Source: Aristolochia californica
Lineage: Eukaryota > Streptophyta > Magnoliopsida > Piperales > Aristolochiaceae
Reading direction: 5' to 3'
DNA length: 64,000 nt
NCBI GenBank assembly: GCA_029961685.1
Contig: JARWKL010000016.1
Span: 14,576,157-14,640,156, forward strand
Shown: positions 13,645-26,840 of the stretch, piece by piece
How the letters are laid out: each line of letters starts with the position of its first letter
How positions within the stretch are numbered: position 1 is the first letter of the stretch
Translations under genes and position numbers: made by a program
Notes under the pieces: model-generated
What the model was told of the DNA's origin: nothing
Databases searched by the model: none
The model's input: only the letters and a program-made list of their open reading frames with translations

Positions 13645-14140
13645 CACTGTACGGCCCTGCGATTCGAGCTTGCGGCGTCTGCGAAATTAATCTCCACTTC
13701 TTTTAACAAGGGAAAAAAAATGACAAAATGAAGGCGAAGCAGCCAGCGTCCTCGCAGGTATTTTTTTTTCTTTCGACTGTTCGTTCAATTCAAAGCTTCA
13801 AGCTTCCAATGGAATCTGTCGCCGCTGCAAACCAGAGACTGGTCTGATTTCTCGAGTACCTACGGTTGGTTAATTTCCGGTTGTTCCGAGTTAAAAGCGC
13901 AAAGGCTGGTTCTTTGCAAAATTAATAATATGAGTTATAACATGCTCAATTTTGTAATGCGATAATGCAGTTTCATCTTTCATGAACAAAATCCAAAATG
14001 CTCAATTTCTGCTTTATTTTTGTTTATCTAAGAAAACTCAACTACTAGTAAACCTTCTTATACGATGAATAAACTGATGTTTTAATAAATAATTATAGTG
14101 GCAATGTATCCTGTATATATATATATACATATTAAGGCTA
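13645..14140 (-). promoter_or_regulatory. SEC3 5' leader and promoter region
   Basis: The SEC3 start codon is at 13642-13644. The ~300 bp beyond it are GC-rich, then become AT-rich beyond about 13900, as expected of a plant leader and proximal promoter. I see no decisive TATA element or intron boundary. A short TA dinucleotide tract lies near 14116-14128. The copia remnant begins just beyond. Confidence 0.35.
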
Positions 14141-14149
14141 TGTTTGGAA

Positions 14150-17100
14150 CCTAAAAAGTGGAAAGAAAATATAGAGAAAGAGAAAAGAAAAAAAAACTCC
14201 AAAAAAGGTTATGTCTCGGTTGAAGACTTTAATCAAATTCTCCTTTTCTCAAATTCGTGGAAGAATCTCTCAGCTAGCCTAAAGTCTTTCTTATCTTTTT
14301 CCTATTTTCTCTTCTCTACCCGAGCTCTCTCTCCCTTTGCTATTTTCTTCTCTTCTCCCTCTCTCATCTTGCTCGAGGTTTCAAGCACGGGGTCCTAAAT
14401 TCAACATAGTATCAAAACATTGAATTTAGGATCCCCATGTCAGAAGGATGCTCATAATAAGTTATGATCAAAATTACTTGTAGAAGGCTCTTTGTGAAGC
14501 AAGATTGAGCTTGTTGAGATAAGTTTGTTTTTCATTCTTGTTATTATAACTTCATGCTCTTGGTTTTCTTACCTCTAGAAGATGGTTCAGAAATGATTTT
14601 ATTATTGTCTCCATCATATGAAAGTATTGAGATTTATGCATCCAGGATTAGAAGAAGTTTACCAGGTTGTTTTTGTCAATTTGCAAGTTCTTGGCTGAAA
14701 ATCAGTTTATGTTAAGATTTTTTGAACGAAGAATTATTATTTCATGGGAACAAGATGTTTCTAATGAAGAACAATGTTCTTGAGCCTATTATAAGTGGTT
14801 TTTTATCCATTGGATTTCAGAAATCTAATTACTTAGCATGTATGCTAAACTTCTCTATTAACTGAGTTGTTTGAAGAGTTGGATACTCGGTTTTGTGACT
14901 TTTTTTGGAGAATTTTTTTTGAGGTCTCAGTGTTCATATTAGTATTACAGAGATATGATCATCTCTCGTGCCAAAGTTCATCAGTTTTTGAATTAAAAAA
15001 AAAGAAAGAGAAAGCTAAAAGAAGAAGGTTATTTTTTTTGTGCAAAGTGTTGTGCAGAGTTTTTAAAAACGGGGAGGTCAGACCTTGTTTGATTCAAAGC
15101 CATGAGTTGGCTGCTTGCTCTTGAAAAATCAAGAATGGAATATTTTGTTTTACATAAAAGGAAGCAAGTGCAAAATAATTAAGGAAGTGGTTCTTTGGAA
15201 AGTCTAGTTGGCGCCAATCTATTTGAAGAATGATTGCTATTTTTTTTTAAATCTCACATTCAATAAATATCTTCTTGAGTTGTTTAATTTTCAATCAATC
15301 ATATCTTGCCTAACTCATGAGGGATTGAATCTAGAATTTTTTATTCCAAGATGGAGTCAAATATATTTTTGGAATGATCTAACTCAGAATGCCACCTCAC
15401 CTTACTTGATTTCATGCTTATTGATTGATTTTTGTTATTCTCTAAAAGGAAGACTAGAGAATTAATTATAGAATTTTTTGAACAACAAGTTTACTTGCCT
15501 AAAAGGCTTGATAAGCTCGGGTTCTCCTCCCATATACATGATCTAGTCATGGCTTCACTTAATTCTACAAGCCGCTTACTTAGGCTACTTCACATTTGAG
15601 CTAATCTATTACCCTTGAATTGCTTTTTATGGTTGAAGAATACATGGGTAGCAAGAATGATATTCTCGAGATTACTACCATACCCTTGCGAGGGATATCA
15701 AATTACTTGAGCTAGTCCACATCGGTTCGACAGTATCTTATTACAAGGACCTACTTGGTAACCTAACCTAATTTGGGCCACCCATTGATGAAGAAGATGT
15801 TTCTTATGCTAAGTGGTTAAAAAATGACAGTTTGGTCATTAATTGGCTAATTAAAAGCATGAAAGAACTTGTCTCCAATAATGTTGTTCATCTCGACACC
15901 GCCAAGCAAATTTGGGAGACATGTGCTAAGTTGTACTCTAGCTCTGACAACTTACAAAGGCCATATGATATTCTCCAAAGTATGTTTAATACTAAACAAT
16001 GAGAAAATATCCATGAATATTTAGCTCGATTTAGAGGTTTTCTTTAAGAATGGAAGCTAGCTCAGCCTAACTCCACCAATATCTATCCAAGATAAGTAGA
16101 AGGAAGCCTTAGCCATTGCCATTTGCCTAGCAAATATTAAGTCATATCTCAAGGTTGCTAAAACTCAACTGCTTAGCGCCTCTATTATTCCCACCTTTGA
16201 TGATGTATGTGTCATATTACTCTGCATTCCAGACTCTTCTTCCCCTTCTCCCATTGAAGTATCATCCGCTATGTACTCTAGGAATAGGGGAACATCAACC
16301 GACCGTGGCTGAGACTATGGAAAAAATTATAGAGGAGGATGAGGAAGAGGTGGAAGGAATGGTTCATCCAGAACAAAATGCAAGGAATGCACCCATTGTG
16401 GGGAATATGGCCACACTATCGAACAATGTTGGAAAATCCATGGAACACCAGAATGGGCTAAGACTAATCAAGCATCAGTAAGTGGTACAAAGGAGGACAA
16501 GTCTACCCCACCAACAGAAGGGAAAACCTTACTGATGATGAGTATGACTTATTCCAAAAAATGAAAACTTTGATGGTTTGTCCTCCAAGTTCCTCCTCAA
16601 CTACTGCTACCACCACCTCTTCAGGTATACTCTACCACTTCCTCCTCTTCATCCTAGATAATTGACTCGAGGGCCTCTGAGCATCTCTTAGGTAACAAAA
16701 TCCTACTCCACTCTATCTCTCCTTGTTTCTCGAATAAATTTGTTACCATAGTTGATAGCTCCCAAACTAAAGTTCTTGGGAAATGATCCACTTCTGTTAC
16801 ACCATCACTTCTACTCACAAATATTCTTTTTGTTCCTACCTTTCCCTTGAATCTTTTATCTGTTAGTCAACTAATAGAACGTTTCAATTGCTCCATTACC
16901 TTCTCACCCACTTCTTGTACGTTTTTAGATCTTAAAATAAAGCAGGTGATTGGTGGAGGTCATGAACAAGGGGAGCTCTACTACCAGGACATGCCTCAAA
17001 TAAGTGTCATCTCAACCAAGCACAATGAGACAAGTTTATGGCACAATCGGTTGGGACATTCATTTGGACAATCTCTTCATCTTCTTTTTCCTACCTTTAA

Positions 17101-18744
17101 GGACATGTCAAGTTTAAATTGTGAAGTGTGTCAACTGAGAAAACTCTAGAGGACCACACACTCTCCTCGTCCTTAACTTAAAAGTGTTGCTCATTTTTCA
17201 TTGATTCACTTAGATGTATGGGGACCCTTGAGCATCTCAAACATTTCCCAAGTTAAGTACTTTATTACCTTTATTGATGATTTTACTCGTACCACATGGC
17301 TATTTCTCTTTAAAGAGTGATCTAAAATACCATCAATTTTTAAATCCTTTCATGTTATGGTGGTCACTCAATTCGGTCAAAAAATAAAAATACTTAGGTA
17401 TAATAATGCAAAAAAATATACTTCCAATGATCTTGATTATTTTTTTCAAGAGAATGGCATTATCCATCAAACATCCACCCCTCAATAGAAAGGTGTAACA
17501 TAACGGAAGAACTGCCACCTTCTTGAGGTAGCTCGTGGCTTATTGTATACCATAAAAGTACCATACTTTTATTGGCCACATGCCATCTTTACTTCATGTT
17601 TTCTTATAAATAGGCTACCCTCTTCCATTCTCTATCATAGATCCCCATATTCCTTATTGTTTTCACATGGTAATCCTTCCCCTGAAAGTCTTCGGGTGTA
17701 CATGCTTTGTTCATATTACCTCTCCACAACACAGTAAACTTGATCCAAAATCTGTCAAGTGTATCTTCTTAGAATACTCTTGCACGCAGAAGGGTTATGT
17801 TTGCTAAATTTCTACTCTCCAAAGGTTACTTGTGTCTATGGATGTAACATTTTTTGAAGACTCTTCATACTACTCTAAAAATACCCCTCCAGGTCTCTCC
17901 ACTATACCAGCCTCTCCTCAACCGATTGTGCCCCATGTTACGGAAATTGTTCAACCCCCTAAAGCACTGGCTAACACCACACCTGTGGAGTTTGCGGATC
18001 CCATTGAGGTAAGTTCATCTTCTCCTTTTCCTTTTGGACCACAATATGATACTCGACCCATAGCCTTAAGGAAAAAACCCAGAGCTTGCACTAGGCCCTC
18101 TACTTTTCACCCCATATCCAATTTTGTGTCTCACCATCATCTATCTTCTTCATGTTGTCAATTTCTTGCGTCTATTTTCTCCATCTCTATCCCATAGTCC
18201 TATTAGGAGGTTCTAAGACATCTAAGGTGGAAGGCGGCAATGGAAGAAGAAATTCAAGCACTCTATGAGAATCATACATGGGCTCTAATTCCTTTTCCAT
18301 CAGGAAAAAAAATTGTCGGCTGTAAGTGGGTTTATACAATTAAACACAATCCGGATGGGTCAGTTGCTTACCTTAAGGCCCGCCTCATTGCCAAAGGCTA
18401 TATGCAATGTTATGGGATTGATTATGAGGAAATGTTTTCTCCAGTGGCCAAATTAAATTTGGTACGTATCTTATTATCTCTTGCGACTAATTCTTCCTAG
18501 CCGATCTATCAGCTTGATGTGAAAAATGTTTTCCTCAATGGGGATATAAAGGAAGAAATTTATAAAAGAAGCACCTGGATTTGTGGTTGAGATGGAGTCA
18601 ATATGTCAATTGAAGAAATCCCTTTATGGTATGAAACAATCTCCTCATGCATGGTTTGATAAATTTAGCTAAGCACTGATACGGGCCGGATTTCACATAT
18701 GTTTTGTAGATCACTCCGTGTTTCTTAAAGACACACCTAAAGGG
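14150..18744 (+). mobile_element. Decayed Ty1-copia retrotransposon 1
   Basis: A partial 5' LTR (about 14170-14405) ends in a TCCTAAATTCAACA motif followed by a mutated initiator-tRNA primer-binding site (TAGTATCAAAAC). Internal order: gag relics (about 15640-16150), a CCHC knuckle (about 16375-16440, CTHCGEYGHTIEQC), protease (about 16660, active-site DSG changed to DSR), GAG-pre-integrase (16847-17150, LWHNRLGHS), integrase (about 17200-17760) and the start of reverse transcriptase (18240-18744, ending SVFLKDTPKG). Stops and frameshifts occur throughout. The RT stops at 18744 where an LTR sequence begins, and its continuation is not found downstream, so the 3' half is lost. Order gag-PR-IN-RT is diagnostic for copia. 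Confidence 0.85.
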
Positions 18745-19230
18745 TGTTGGAAGATGGGCCTAAGCCCACACGAATAAGGAAGGCCCACATATCTAAGAGT
18801 GTTGGAAGATGGGACCAAGCCCATAAGATATGGACCCACCATGATCACACGAGCTAGTGGGACCAACCATTCACGTGAGGTGGCATTATGAGTCTCACAC
18901 AATAAGAAGTATTACACAAGAAGTCTTACAGAGCCACAATTATTATGGAAGGTGGTCTCACAGAAGAGTTTTAGTTTAAAGGTATTTTAGTCATGTTAGT
19001 CTTCTATTTATATTTGGTTATTTAATTATGCTAGGACCTATCTGTAAGTGTTAGAGTTTGGGTGTAATTGGGATAAAAATAGTTTAATTGTAGTAGGACT
19101 CTACTACTTTCCTCTATTATAAATAGAGTTTCATGTACTCGGCAGTTGGCTGGTTTGTTGGCTTACTGGCTTGACTCGGGCGAGTCCGGGTCTTGGCAGA
19201 ACAAAGCGGCCCGGGTGATTATTTCATGTT
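18745..19230 (+). mobile_element. LTR fragment inserted in copia 1
   Basis: It begins TGTTGGAAGATGGGCC, the LTR start shared with the solo LTR at 49204-49641, and has a partial duplication of its first ~50 bp (restarting near 18793), as that LTR does. An ATAAATAGAG element near 19121 could be the LTR TATA region. The canonical LTR end is missing; the sequence changes character near 19140-19230, so it is truncated or rearranged. Confidence 0.55.
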
Positions 19231-19254
19231 TCCTAACTTAGGAAATATGAAATA
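19221..19254. repeat. 34-bp near-perfect inverted repeat at a rearrangement joint
   Basis: An ATTTCATGTTTCCTAA arm is followed, after one base, by TTAGGAAATATGAAAT, giving a hairpin with almost no loop. It sits where plus-oriented LTR sequence gives way to minus-oriented LTR-element sequence, so it may mark the joint of an inversion or of two insertions. Confidence 0.55.
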
Positions 19255-20850
19255 TATGAATAGTGTCTTCATCCCGACTTCCGAACAAAGCGGACGAAAA
19301 CAAAGAGTTCTTCGGGAGGATATTTTTTGAATAATAGCAATCCAGCAGATTAATCGGCGCGAGAGGACTTTCTAGAAAATCTTTCCAAAGATAGTTAGCA
19401 GCAGAAGGTAGACTTTCCGATAGCAACAATGCGTCCTTCTCGATGCCGAAGAGATCAGGAGATCTCAGGTGACAATCACGGCAGGATCTCGGAGAAGCAG
19501 TGGACAAAAGATCAATCAGCAGAGGAGTTTCCAAAAATAGCAATGGAGATATCTCCCAGAGAAGCAGTAGCGAATAGATTACGTGAGCTATGAGGGAAGA
19601 ATATGAACCATGGCTATCTGGTTCACTATTTTCTTGGCGAACATAAATTTGAGTGCTAGTTGTTGATTCTGTTGAGTTTCCTCCGTGAGTGTGCAAGATA
19701 ACAGCAATACCAACTAAAGAATTCCAGAAATGATGTAGATAGAAGATAGAGATGATCCCTCAGGAGATGCCAAAAACCAGAGGATAACAAAATCAATATA
19801 CCAGAGAATAAATATAACTTAAACGACGCCATGGCAGCAGTATACCAGAGGATGAAGATTAACGACTAGTCAATATGACCAGAGACTCTCATTGTCCAGC
19901 CAGAGCCTCAATAGTTTTCAACAAAACCAACATATTTCAGCAACAAACACGTCTCGTACTACTTTTATAGCATCAACAAACTTTTTTCATTATGAATTTC
20001 AGAATTGAAGAACCACTATGGTTGTACACATATAAAATTTTCATAAAAATAGAACCTTCGCAAGTTCATAAAGGTTTTCCTTCTTCATTCTTTCTCAACA
20101 TTGTTTCCAAATTGGAAACTATGCCATTTAAGCTTTCTTTTGAAGCTTGCATGAATGAAACATGATGTTACAGAGTCTAAGTCCCAGAACTTATAGAAAC
20201 ATGCAAAAGTTTTGGAACGGAAAAAAGAAACTTACCAACAGAGAGTTGAGTTTTTTAATTGCCTTCTTCCCTCCATGGAGAATTCGTTTGATCTTCTATA
20301 ACATACCCAAATAGAGTAATGAGGCACAATCGCAGAGAGAAGCAAACACTAGAGCAACAACGTCTTCTTCTCTTCTGGTAACAAGGGATTTGATTTACAA
20401 ACTCGAGCAACACTAAACACACCAGAGAAGAGTCTAATTATGCTTTACAAACTCATTCGCTAAGAAGCAGAAATATAAAAAAGCTCAACAATAGAAAGGG
20501 ACTTTAGTAATGACGAAAAACAAAATAGAATGTGAGCAAATAAAAAAATAATGGGGTTTTTTTCAATCTTGAAAAACCATAGATGTGAGTCCTGAAAATC
20601 AATGCTCTGATATCATGTTAATTTTCAGGACTCCATGATTTAGGTCATGGAGAAAAATAAGAGAGACACCATTTGGGAGAAAACTTAAAGTAATGGACCT
20701 GATCCAAACACTCCCCCATAAAGTATATTTATAGATATCAAAACTACCACTATTACAAGTATATTCTTTACCCTAATAAGAGTGAAGAAGAGACAAGAAA
20801 CGTAAACTAATTATATCAGTGCCACCCTAATTACATCATATATTCCAACA
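19255..20850 (-). mobile_element. Minus-oriented LTR element remnant with its 5' LTR
   Basis: The LTR occupies 20616-20850. On the minus strand it starts TGTTGGAATATATG and ends GAAAATTAACA, and is followed by a primer-binding site TGATATCAGAGC (20604-20615 on the plus strand). The internal region runs leftwards to about 19255 and shows no pol motif; one 152-codon frame (19238-19696) has no recognisable domain. No matching 3' LTR is seen, so the element is truncated on the left. Confidence 0.6.
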
Positions 20851-20859
20851 GTAGAGTTA

Positions 20860-21835
20860 GAGGAAAGAGTGGTAGTGATTCAAACTCTAATCCCTCCAAC
20901 TTTGGTCAAAACAGAAATTATACTTTTCGTGGCCTCAATAATCATTTGGTTGGTAAGTGTTGGAATCTACATGGCAAACCCGTTTATTTCAAAGCCCATA
21001 AAACCTCCACCTATGCAACACAAGTAAGCCATGAAGTGCCAAGTGACCCACAAAAGGTAAGAAATTATTAGAAGAAGATTATACTTTATTTCAGAAGTTC
21101 AAATTTTTTACGATAGCCCCTCAAGATACTACTACAACAATTGTTGCTACTATAGGTGCATTTTCCTTTGTCTCAAATTCTAGCCCTTCATCATGGAATA
21201 ATGATTCAAGTTACTTTGAACATCTCATTGGTCATATAAATACCTTGATAAATTTGTCACCATGTACTTCATAAAGGTATGTATCCATTGTAGATGGATC
21301 CCAAACAAAAATTAAGTGCACTGGTACATCAAACTTATCTCCTTCTCTCACACTCAATAATATTTTATTTATGCGTCAATTTCCACTTAATCTTATGTAC
21401 GTCAATCAGTTAACCAAATTATTTAACTACTTTGTTACCTTTTTTCTATCTGATTATAATTTTTAGGACATCAAGTTGAAACAAGTGATTGGTAGAGGTT
21501 GTCAGAGAGGGGGTCTTTACTTTATGCATCTCACCATTTTAACTGTTGTAGAAACTATAGACAAAGAAGCATAACACTGACACAACCGACTTGGACACCC
21601 TTCTTTGCAAAATTTGAAGTCAATGGTTCCATCTCTTAGTTCCTTTCTCAATTATTGTGTGAATTTTTTGAGCTTGGAAAACATCATAGATCTACAGATC
21701 AATCCAAGCAAAACAATATTACTTCTTAACCATTTGTTTTAGTTTATTCAGATGTGTGGGGACTAGTTAATATCCCAAATACCTCTTAAGCCAAGTACTT
21801 TGTGATTTTTGTGGATGATTATATGGCAATTATAT
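20860..21835 (+). pseudogene. Decayed Ty1-copia gag-pol fragment 2
   Basis: Fragments in order: a knuckle relic (about 20960-21000, GKCWNLHGKP), a protease-proximal relic (about 21200), GAG-pre-integrase (about 21570-21640, HNRLGHPS) and the start of integrase (about 21740-21830, ending in a FVDDY-like motif). Stops and frameshifts are frequent. It breaks off within integrase. It resembles copia 1 but is an independent copy. Confidence 0.7.
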
Positions 21836-22148
21836 TTTTATATTTAATGTAAGATAGATCTGAACTTCTATGCTTAAATCGAGCATTTAACATTTTGTTT
21901 ATCATCTTGCATGATTCAATGCAAACTGAGATGTAATACTTATCTTATATCCAGATGAGAAGAATCAACCAGTAATCATCTTGTTGAGATCAAGACATCA
22001 TAAAAAATCTCATGAAGGGTAAAGAAATAAAAGAAACTTATCTTTTCTTGTCGTGCTTATGCTTCACCAACAAAACCACATGAAGCTTGATAAACTCACT
22101 TAATCACCACCGTAACGTTAGGATCCTAAATCTATAGCTCTGATACCA

Positions 22149-22275
22149 TGTGGGATTTAGGATCTCATGATAAGGATCTCGACCAAGATGGTGAGAGAGG
22201 AGGGAAAGGGGAAGGGGTGAAGAAAAGAGAGGATGAAGGAAGAGCAGAGTAAGTAGAGAGAGGGATGGCTAAAGA

Positions 22276-22339
<64 letters not shown>

Positions 22340-22600
22340 TCTAAGGACGAATTTGAGATAGAAGAGGGGAGACTTAATGATCTACCCCATACCTTGAACC
22401 TTTATTTATAGTTAAGGAAGGAAGTTTACAATTACTATAATGCCCTTGGAGCTGTAAGCTCCCAAAAAGAAAAGACATAAGTAGACATACTTCATCTTCT
22501 TTAATTACACCCTTGTGCCATCCTTATGAGAAGACCTTTGTCACCACCTTGACATGGGGAAGGTATTTCTCTTAATGCCACTTCAAGGTGTCTTGCAACA
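22149..22600 (-). mobile_element. Minus-oriented 452-bp LTR with primer-binding site
   Basis: On the minus strand the LTR starts TGTTGCAAGACACC (22600) and ends GATCCTAAATCCCACA (22149), then continues into TGGTATCAGAGC, the complement of initiator tRNA-Met. It is therefore a 5' LTR. Up to about 300 bp of internal sequence (21840-22148) remains; no coding domain and no 3' LTR are seen. Its end resembles the 5' LTR of copia 1 at 14380-14405, so the two are probably one family. A long GA tract lies inside it. Confidence 0.7.
22280..22334. repeat. (GA)n microsatellite inside the LTR
   Basis: About 27 uninterrupted AG/GA dinucleotides. On the coding strand of the LTR this is a (CT)n tract in the leader region. 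Confidence 0.95.
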
Positions 22601-23353
22601 GATATGATTGATCATGCTTATAAAGGATGATCGATCATGCTTTATAAAATATGTCTGACTGTATTTTGAATGATCAACCAAGCCTTTACAAGATGATAGG
22701 TCATGCCTATTAGCAGTATAAAATGATGATTTCTAAGCATGATTTAGGCTATTTTTTAGGGAGTTTATAAAAATTTATTCATTGATAAAACATGATTGAC
22801 TCAAAGGTAGAGTTCTTGAGATTTTTTTTTTTTTACTCTAAGCCTAGGTCTTCAAATCTTCAAGCTCACTTTGTAGGTGTTTCTTCAAGATGACTAGAAG
22901 CTATTGAACTAATATGAAATTCTAGCATGACAAATGCATTTCCTTCAAGAGACACAAATTCAAGGTCTATTAGGAAGAACTAGAAAAACTAACACCAAGA
23001 CGAGAGTCAACCAAGGTCAACACTTTCATACTCAATTAACCTTAATTTTAATCTCTCAATTAAAAAACTAAAATAAAAGATTCATTAATGTGGTTGTGTT
23101 TTCTACAAATGGCCTATTAAGGAAGTGTTGGACAACATTTACTTGTTGTTTAAGATACATCAAAACCTCACCTATTCTAACTCAAATTTTCAAATATTAC
23201 AAATTGGCCAGTTACCACTTCAATAAATTAAATTTTCAATTAAAATAATCACTTCATGTGTTTCCATTTTCCAATAACAAAACCGTAATATTAATTATAT
23301 AAATACATTTTACTTTATTTTTTAAACTATTTTCCTATATTACTCCATGTGAT

Positions 23354-23993
23354 TGTTGGCCCAATGTGGCTTCTCAAGAGGAGCAATGGATTGAATTTTT
23401 ACAATTTAAACTAAGTGTACTGAATTAAAATTTAAAGCAAATATAAAATGCACACACCAAAAACAACATAAAGATGTTTTATTATGGATGTTCCCCTAGT
23501 GGTATTCACTGCCCAAGAATCTTTGCTTGGAAAATTTTCACTAATTAGCTCTATTAGCTCGAATTTATATAGGAGATTCTAGCTCTTTTAAGTCATGTGT
23601 ATGCTCAAATACAAGATCACAATAATCTCCCTTGAGATTTAGTTAGATTCTAGCTCTAACACTAGGGAAGATTATTGGGCCCAATGTGGCTTCTCAAGAG
23701 GAGCAATGGATTGAGATTTTACAATTTTAAACTAAGTGTATTAAATTAAAGTTTAAAGCAAATATAAAATGCACACACCAAAAAAAACATAAAGATGGTT
23801 TATTATCGATGTTCACCTAGTGGTATTCACTGCCCAAGAATCTTTGCTTAGGAAAATTCCACTAATTAGCTCTATTAGCTAGAATTTATATAGGAGATTT
23901 CAGTTCTCTTTTAAGTCATGTGTATGCTCAAATACACGATCACAATATTCTCCCCTGAGATTTAGCTATAATCTAGCTCTAGCAAGCTCTTCC
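23354..23993. repeat. 320-bp tandem duplication
   Basis: Two copies at an offset of 320 bp (anchor CCAATGTGGC at 23361 and 23681) agree over nearly their whole length, including GAGGAGCAATGGATTGA, ATAAAATGCACACACCAAA and TAGTGGTATTCACTGCCCAA. They differ by scattered substitutions and small indels, so the duplication is fairly recent relative to the surrounding decay. Confidence 0.85.
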
Positions 23994-25819
23994 ATCCAGA
24001 ATTAAAGGTTTTTGATCAACTTATGAATTGAACAATAAAGAATACAAAAGAAGAAAAGCTTACACCCTTGTAGTTGATGGAGAGACAACCTTCTCCTTTG
24101 AAATTTCCATGCCTCAAACTTTGAAGCACGAATGAAGATGTATTTGGAGCTTGATTGTAAAGTGAAGGAGAGACTTGGGATAAGGGGAATTTTACAAAGT
24201 TTCTAGCTCTTTTTCTCTCAAAAATTATTTTGAAGTGAAGTAAAAATGATTTGAATGTGGTATCTTTATAAATAAATGTTCAGTAAGTATAGTATGGCCG
24301 TTTGAAAAAAGTTGACAACTCAGTTATCAATCAATGAGAAGTAATTATGAATCAATCGTGTGTAATGACTATATTTTTATTATACTTTAGGCTAAATGGA
24401 TTGATCAATTGATCAATCAATGCATGTCTGGCATATTAGAAGTTTTAAGTTGGTTGATGAATCCACCCTAACTGATTGGTTATACTTTGATCATTTGTTT
24501 ATGCAAAACTATGTATTATCGTTCAATGACTTGTGTCTAATCGATCATGCATTGTGTCCCTTATTCGCATATTTTGTATGATCAATCTATTGACCATAGG
24601 TTGACTCCCTTCTTGCTTTTGATGGTAAAAAAAACTTAACAGAGTTTACAATTTGAAAATTAAGTATTTTAGATATTTTACCTTCAAGAGATATGTGTTT
24701 CAAGGTCTAAGTTTCTAAATGAATCAAACCTACTCAATGCCTCAAACTTCATGGAAAGACAACTCTTGAAGAAGCACCTTTGGAAGAAGAAAACAAAGTG
24801 AAGGTAGAGCTTAAGATTTACTGGTACATGAGAAAACTCTATCAATGTAAAAGAGTTGTCCAAACTCCTTCAATTTGAGGTACAACGCAAATTTGGAGCT
24901 TTAGGGCATACATACATTCATACCCATTTTAAAATATGATATACATCTTTTAAAACATGTTAGAGCACTTAGGATCATTCATTCTCATTCTTTTAAAAGT
25001 TAAATTAGATGAATTGGCACTAGAATGATCAATCAAACTCTGCCAACAATTGATCATCTAGAAGTGCATGGGCAAAGATTATAAAGCGTGATTGATCAAC
25101 CTAAGTTGATCGATCGATTATTCAGAATATTGCAATTTCATGCTATCAAGCATGATCAATTATCCCACTTGTACTGATCGATCAATGTTGTCCAGACAAG
25201 TAAATTTTGCATTGAACGATTGATCATCCTACATGACTGATTGATTAGACAGAATCTTGTCAGTCAGGGACATAAAACATGATTGATCATAGGAAATTCA
25301 TTGATCGGTCATACTTGCACTACACTACCAAAGGGAACTCTGATTGATCAATAAAATGATAGATCCAACAGAAATATATTGATCGATCATACCATCGATC
25401 AATAAGACACATTTTGATAGAAAGTAGTCGTTAGAGTGTAAACACTGATTTTTGAAATCGGGGAAAAAAGGGCTAGTTTGGCTTGGAGAACTTATAAATA
25501 CCCCATCAAACCTCCTACAGAGAAGTTAGCGAGCATTTATTGGCATATCCTTGAGCCTTTATTCTCAAAGTCGTGAAATTACTTCTCAAAGGACTTTTTG
25601 AGTGAAAGAAAGAGTTATTCCCTTGCAAATTTACAAACTTTTTCCTCTACCTCTCTTTGCATTAGCATTAGACAAGCTCTTATTCGTCATATTGTGTTGC
25701 AACATTGGATGGTTGAATCTCTCAAGGAGAAGGTACTCTCCAAGTGAAAGGGCGTAAGTGTTTTACCTTCTTTTTTTTCTTTTGTAAAATGTTTATCTAG
25801 AACTTATTGTAATCTAAGA

Positions 25820-26155
25820 TAGAATTGGCCTAGCTAGAGCTAGAATGTAGCCAATCTCTTAGGGATATTGTTTTGTAAAAATGTATACTTGAGCTACACG
25901 TGGCTTAAAGATAGTTGGAATCTCTTTGACGTAAATTCCAACTGTTAGAGCTAAAATAGTGGAATTTTCCCAAGCACAAGATTTTGGGCGGTGAAAACGA
26001 ATATAGGAACATCAATAATAAAAATTCTTGTATTTTCCCTATGGTTTGTGAATGTATTTACATTGAAATTGCATGTTTTATGTTTTCATGCCTTAGTTAA
26101 ATTTTAACTTGTAAATCTCAATTTAACACCCTCTTGAGAAGTCACCAAGGCTGAC
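25820..26155. repeat. Inverted, diverged relative of the 320-bp unit
   Basis: The reverse complement of the 23354-23993 unit matches this stretch in order: GAGCTAGAAT, ACTTGAGC...CATGGCTTAAA-like, TGGAATTTTCCCAAGCA, GGAACATC-ATAATAAAA, and finally CTCTTGAGAAG. Divergence is high. Together the blocks form a large, imperfect inverted arrangement about 2 kb apart. Confidence 0.6.
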
Positions 26156-26840
26156 ATGATCAATATTGTAGGTATGTTTGATCATGCTTTATAATTTTTC
26201 AATGCGTGGACAAGAAGGATGGACAAGTCTGATGAGATTGATTGATCATGCTTTATAGCTCATTCTGGCCAAGTTCTTATGTTTTATATTTACGGTCAAG
26301 TTGCACAATGGATGAGTAATCATTGACATGTAATGATCAATCATGCCAAAGTCACTTTTTCTGATTTGTGCTTCAAAGCATGATAAAAATTTATTCTAAG
26401 TGATTTTAATGTGTTTAAAACTTGGATATACATGTTGTGAATGCAATATGCCCTAAAGCTTCAAAAAGGTCATTTGTACCTTGATTTTGAAGATTTGGGA
26501 ACTGCTCCCTTACAAGATTAGCGTTCATGAAATTTGCTAGACAATGTGGACTCTAAACTTTCATTGATCATTTCTTCACTCGTGGGTGTTTCTTCAAGAT
26601 GACTTGACACATTAATAGGGTTTGAGGTCTTGATATGCATCTACCAATTCTTTTGCAAAGACTTTGATTTTTATGTTTCTTGAAGGAAAAAACATCTGAA
26701 ATGCTAAATTTGCAAGTATTAGCACAAAATAAACACCTTCTTAAATTTAGCTACATGTCTATAGATATTCAATATTCTTTTTGAATATGGGATGGAGACT
26801 ACATGCTAATAACCTCGATTATAGATCTGTCGAAAGATAA

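Larger units (their letters stand above)
22601..26840. other. AT-rich repeat block with GATC-centred palindromes, no gene
   Basis: I found no gene in these 4.2 kb. The block has many short palindromic motifs built on GATC, such as TGATCGATCA and ATTGATCAAT, concentrated near 22.6, 24.4-24.6, 25.0-25.4 and 26.2-26.4 kb. Segments near 22620-22960 and 26160-26660 share phrases such as GTGTTTCTTCAAGATGACT, so they are diverged direct copies. A 320-bp tandem pair and an inverted relative lie between them. This is most likely eroded long-terminal-repeat or satellite-like transposon sequence; I see no TG...CA ends or target duplication. Confidence 0.6.
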
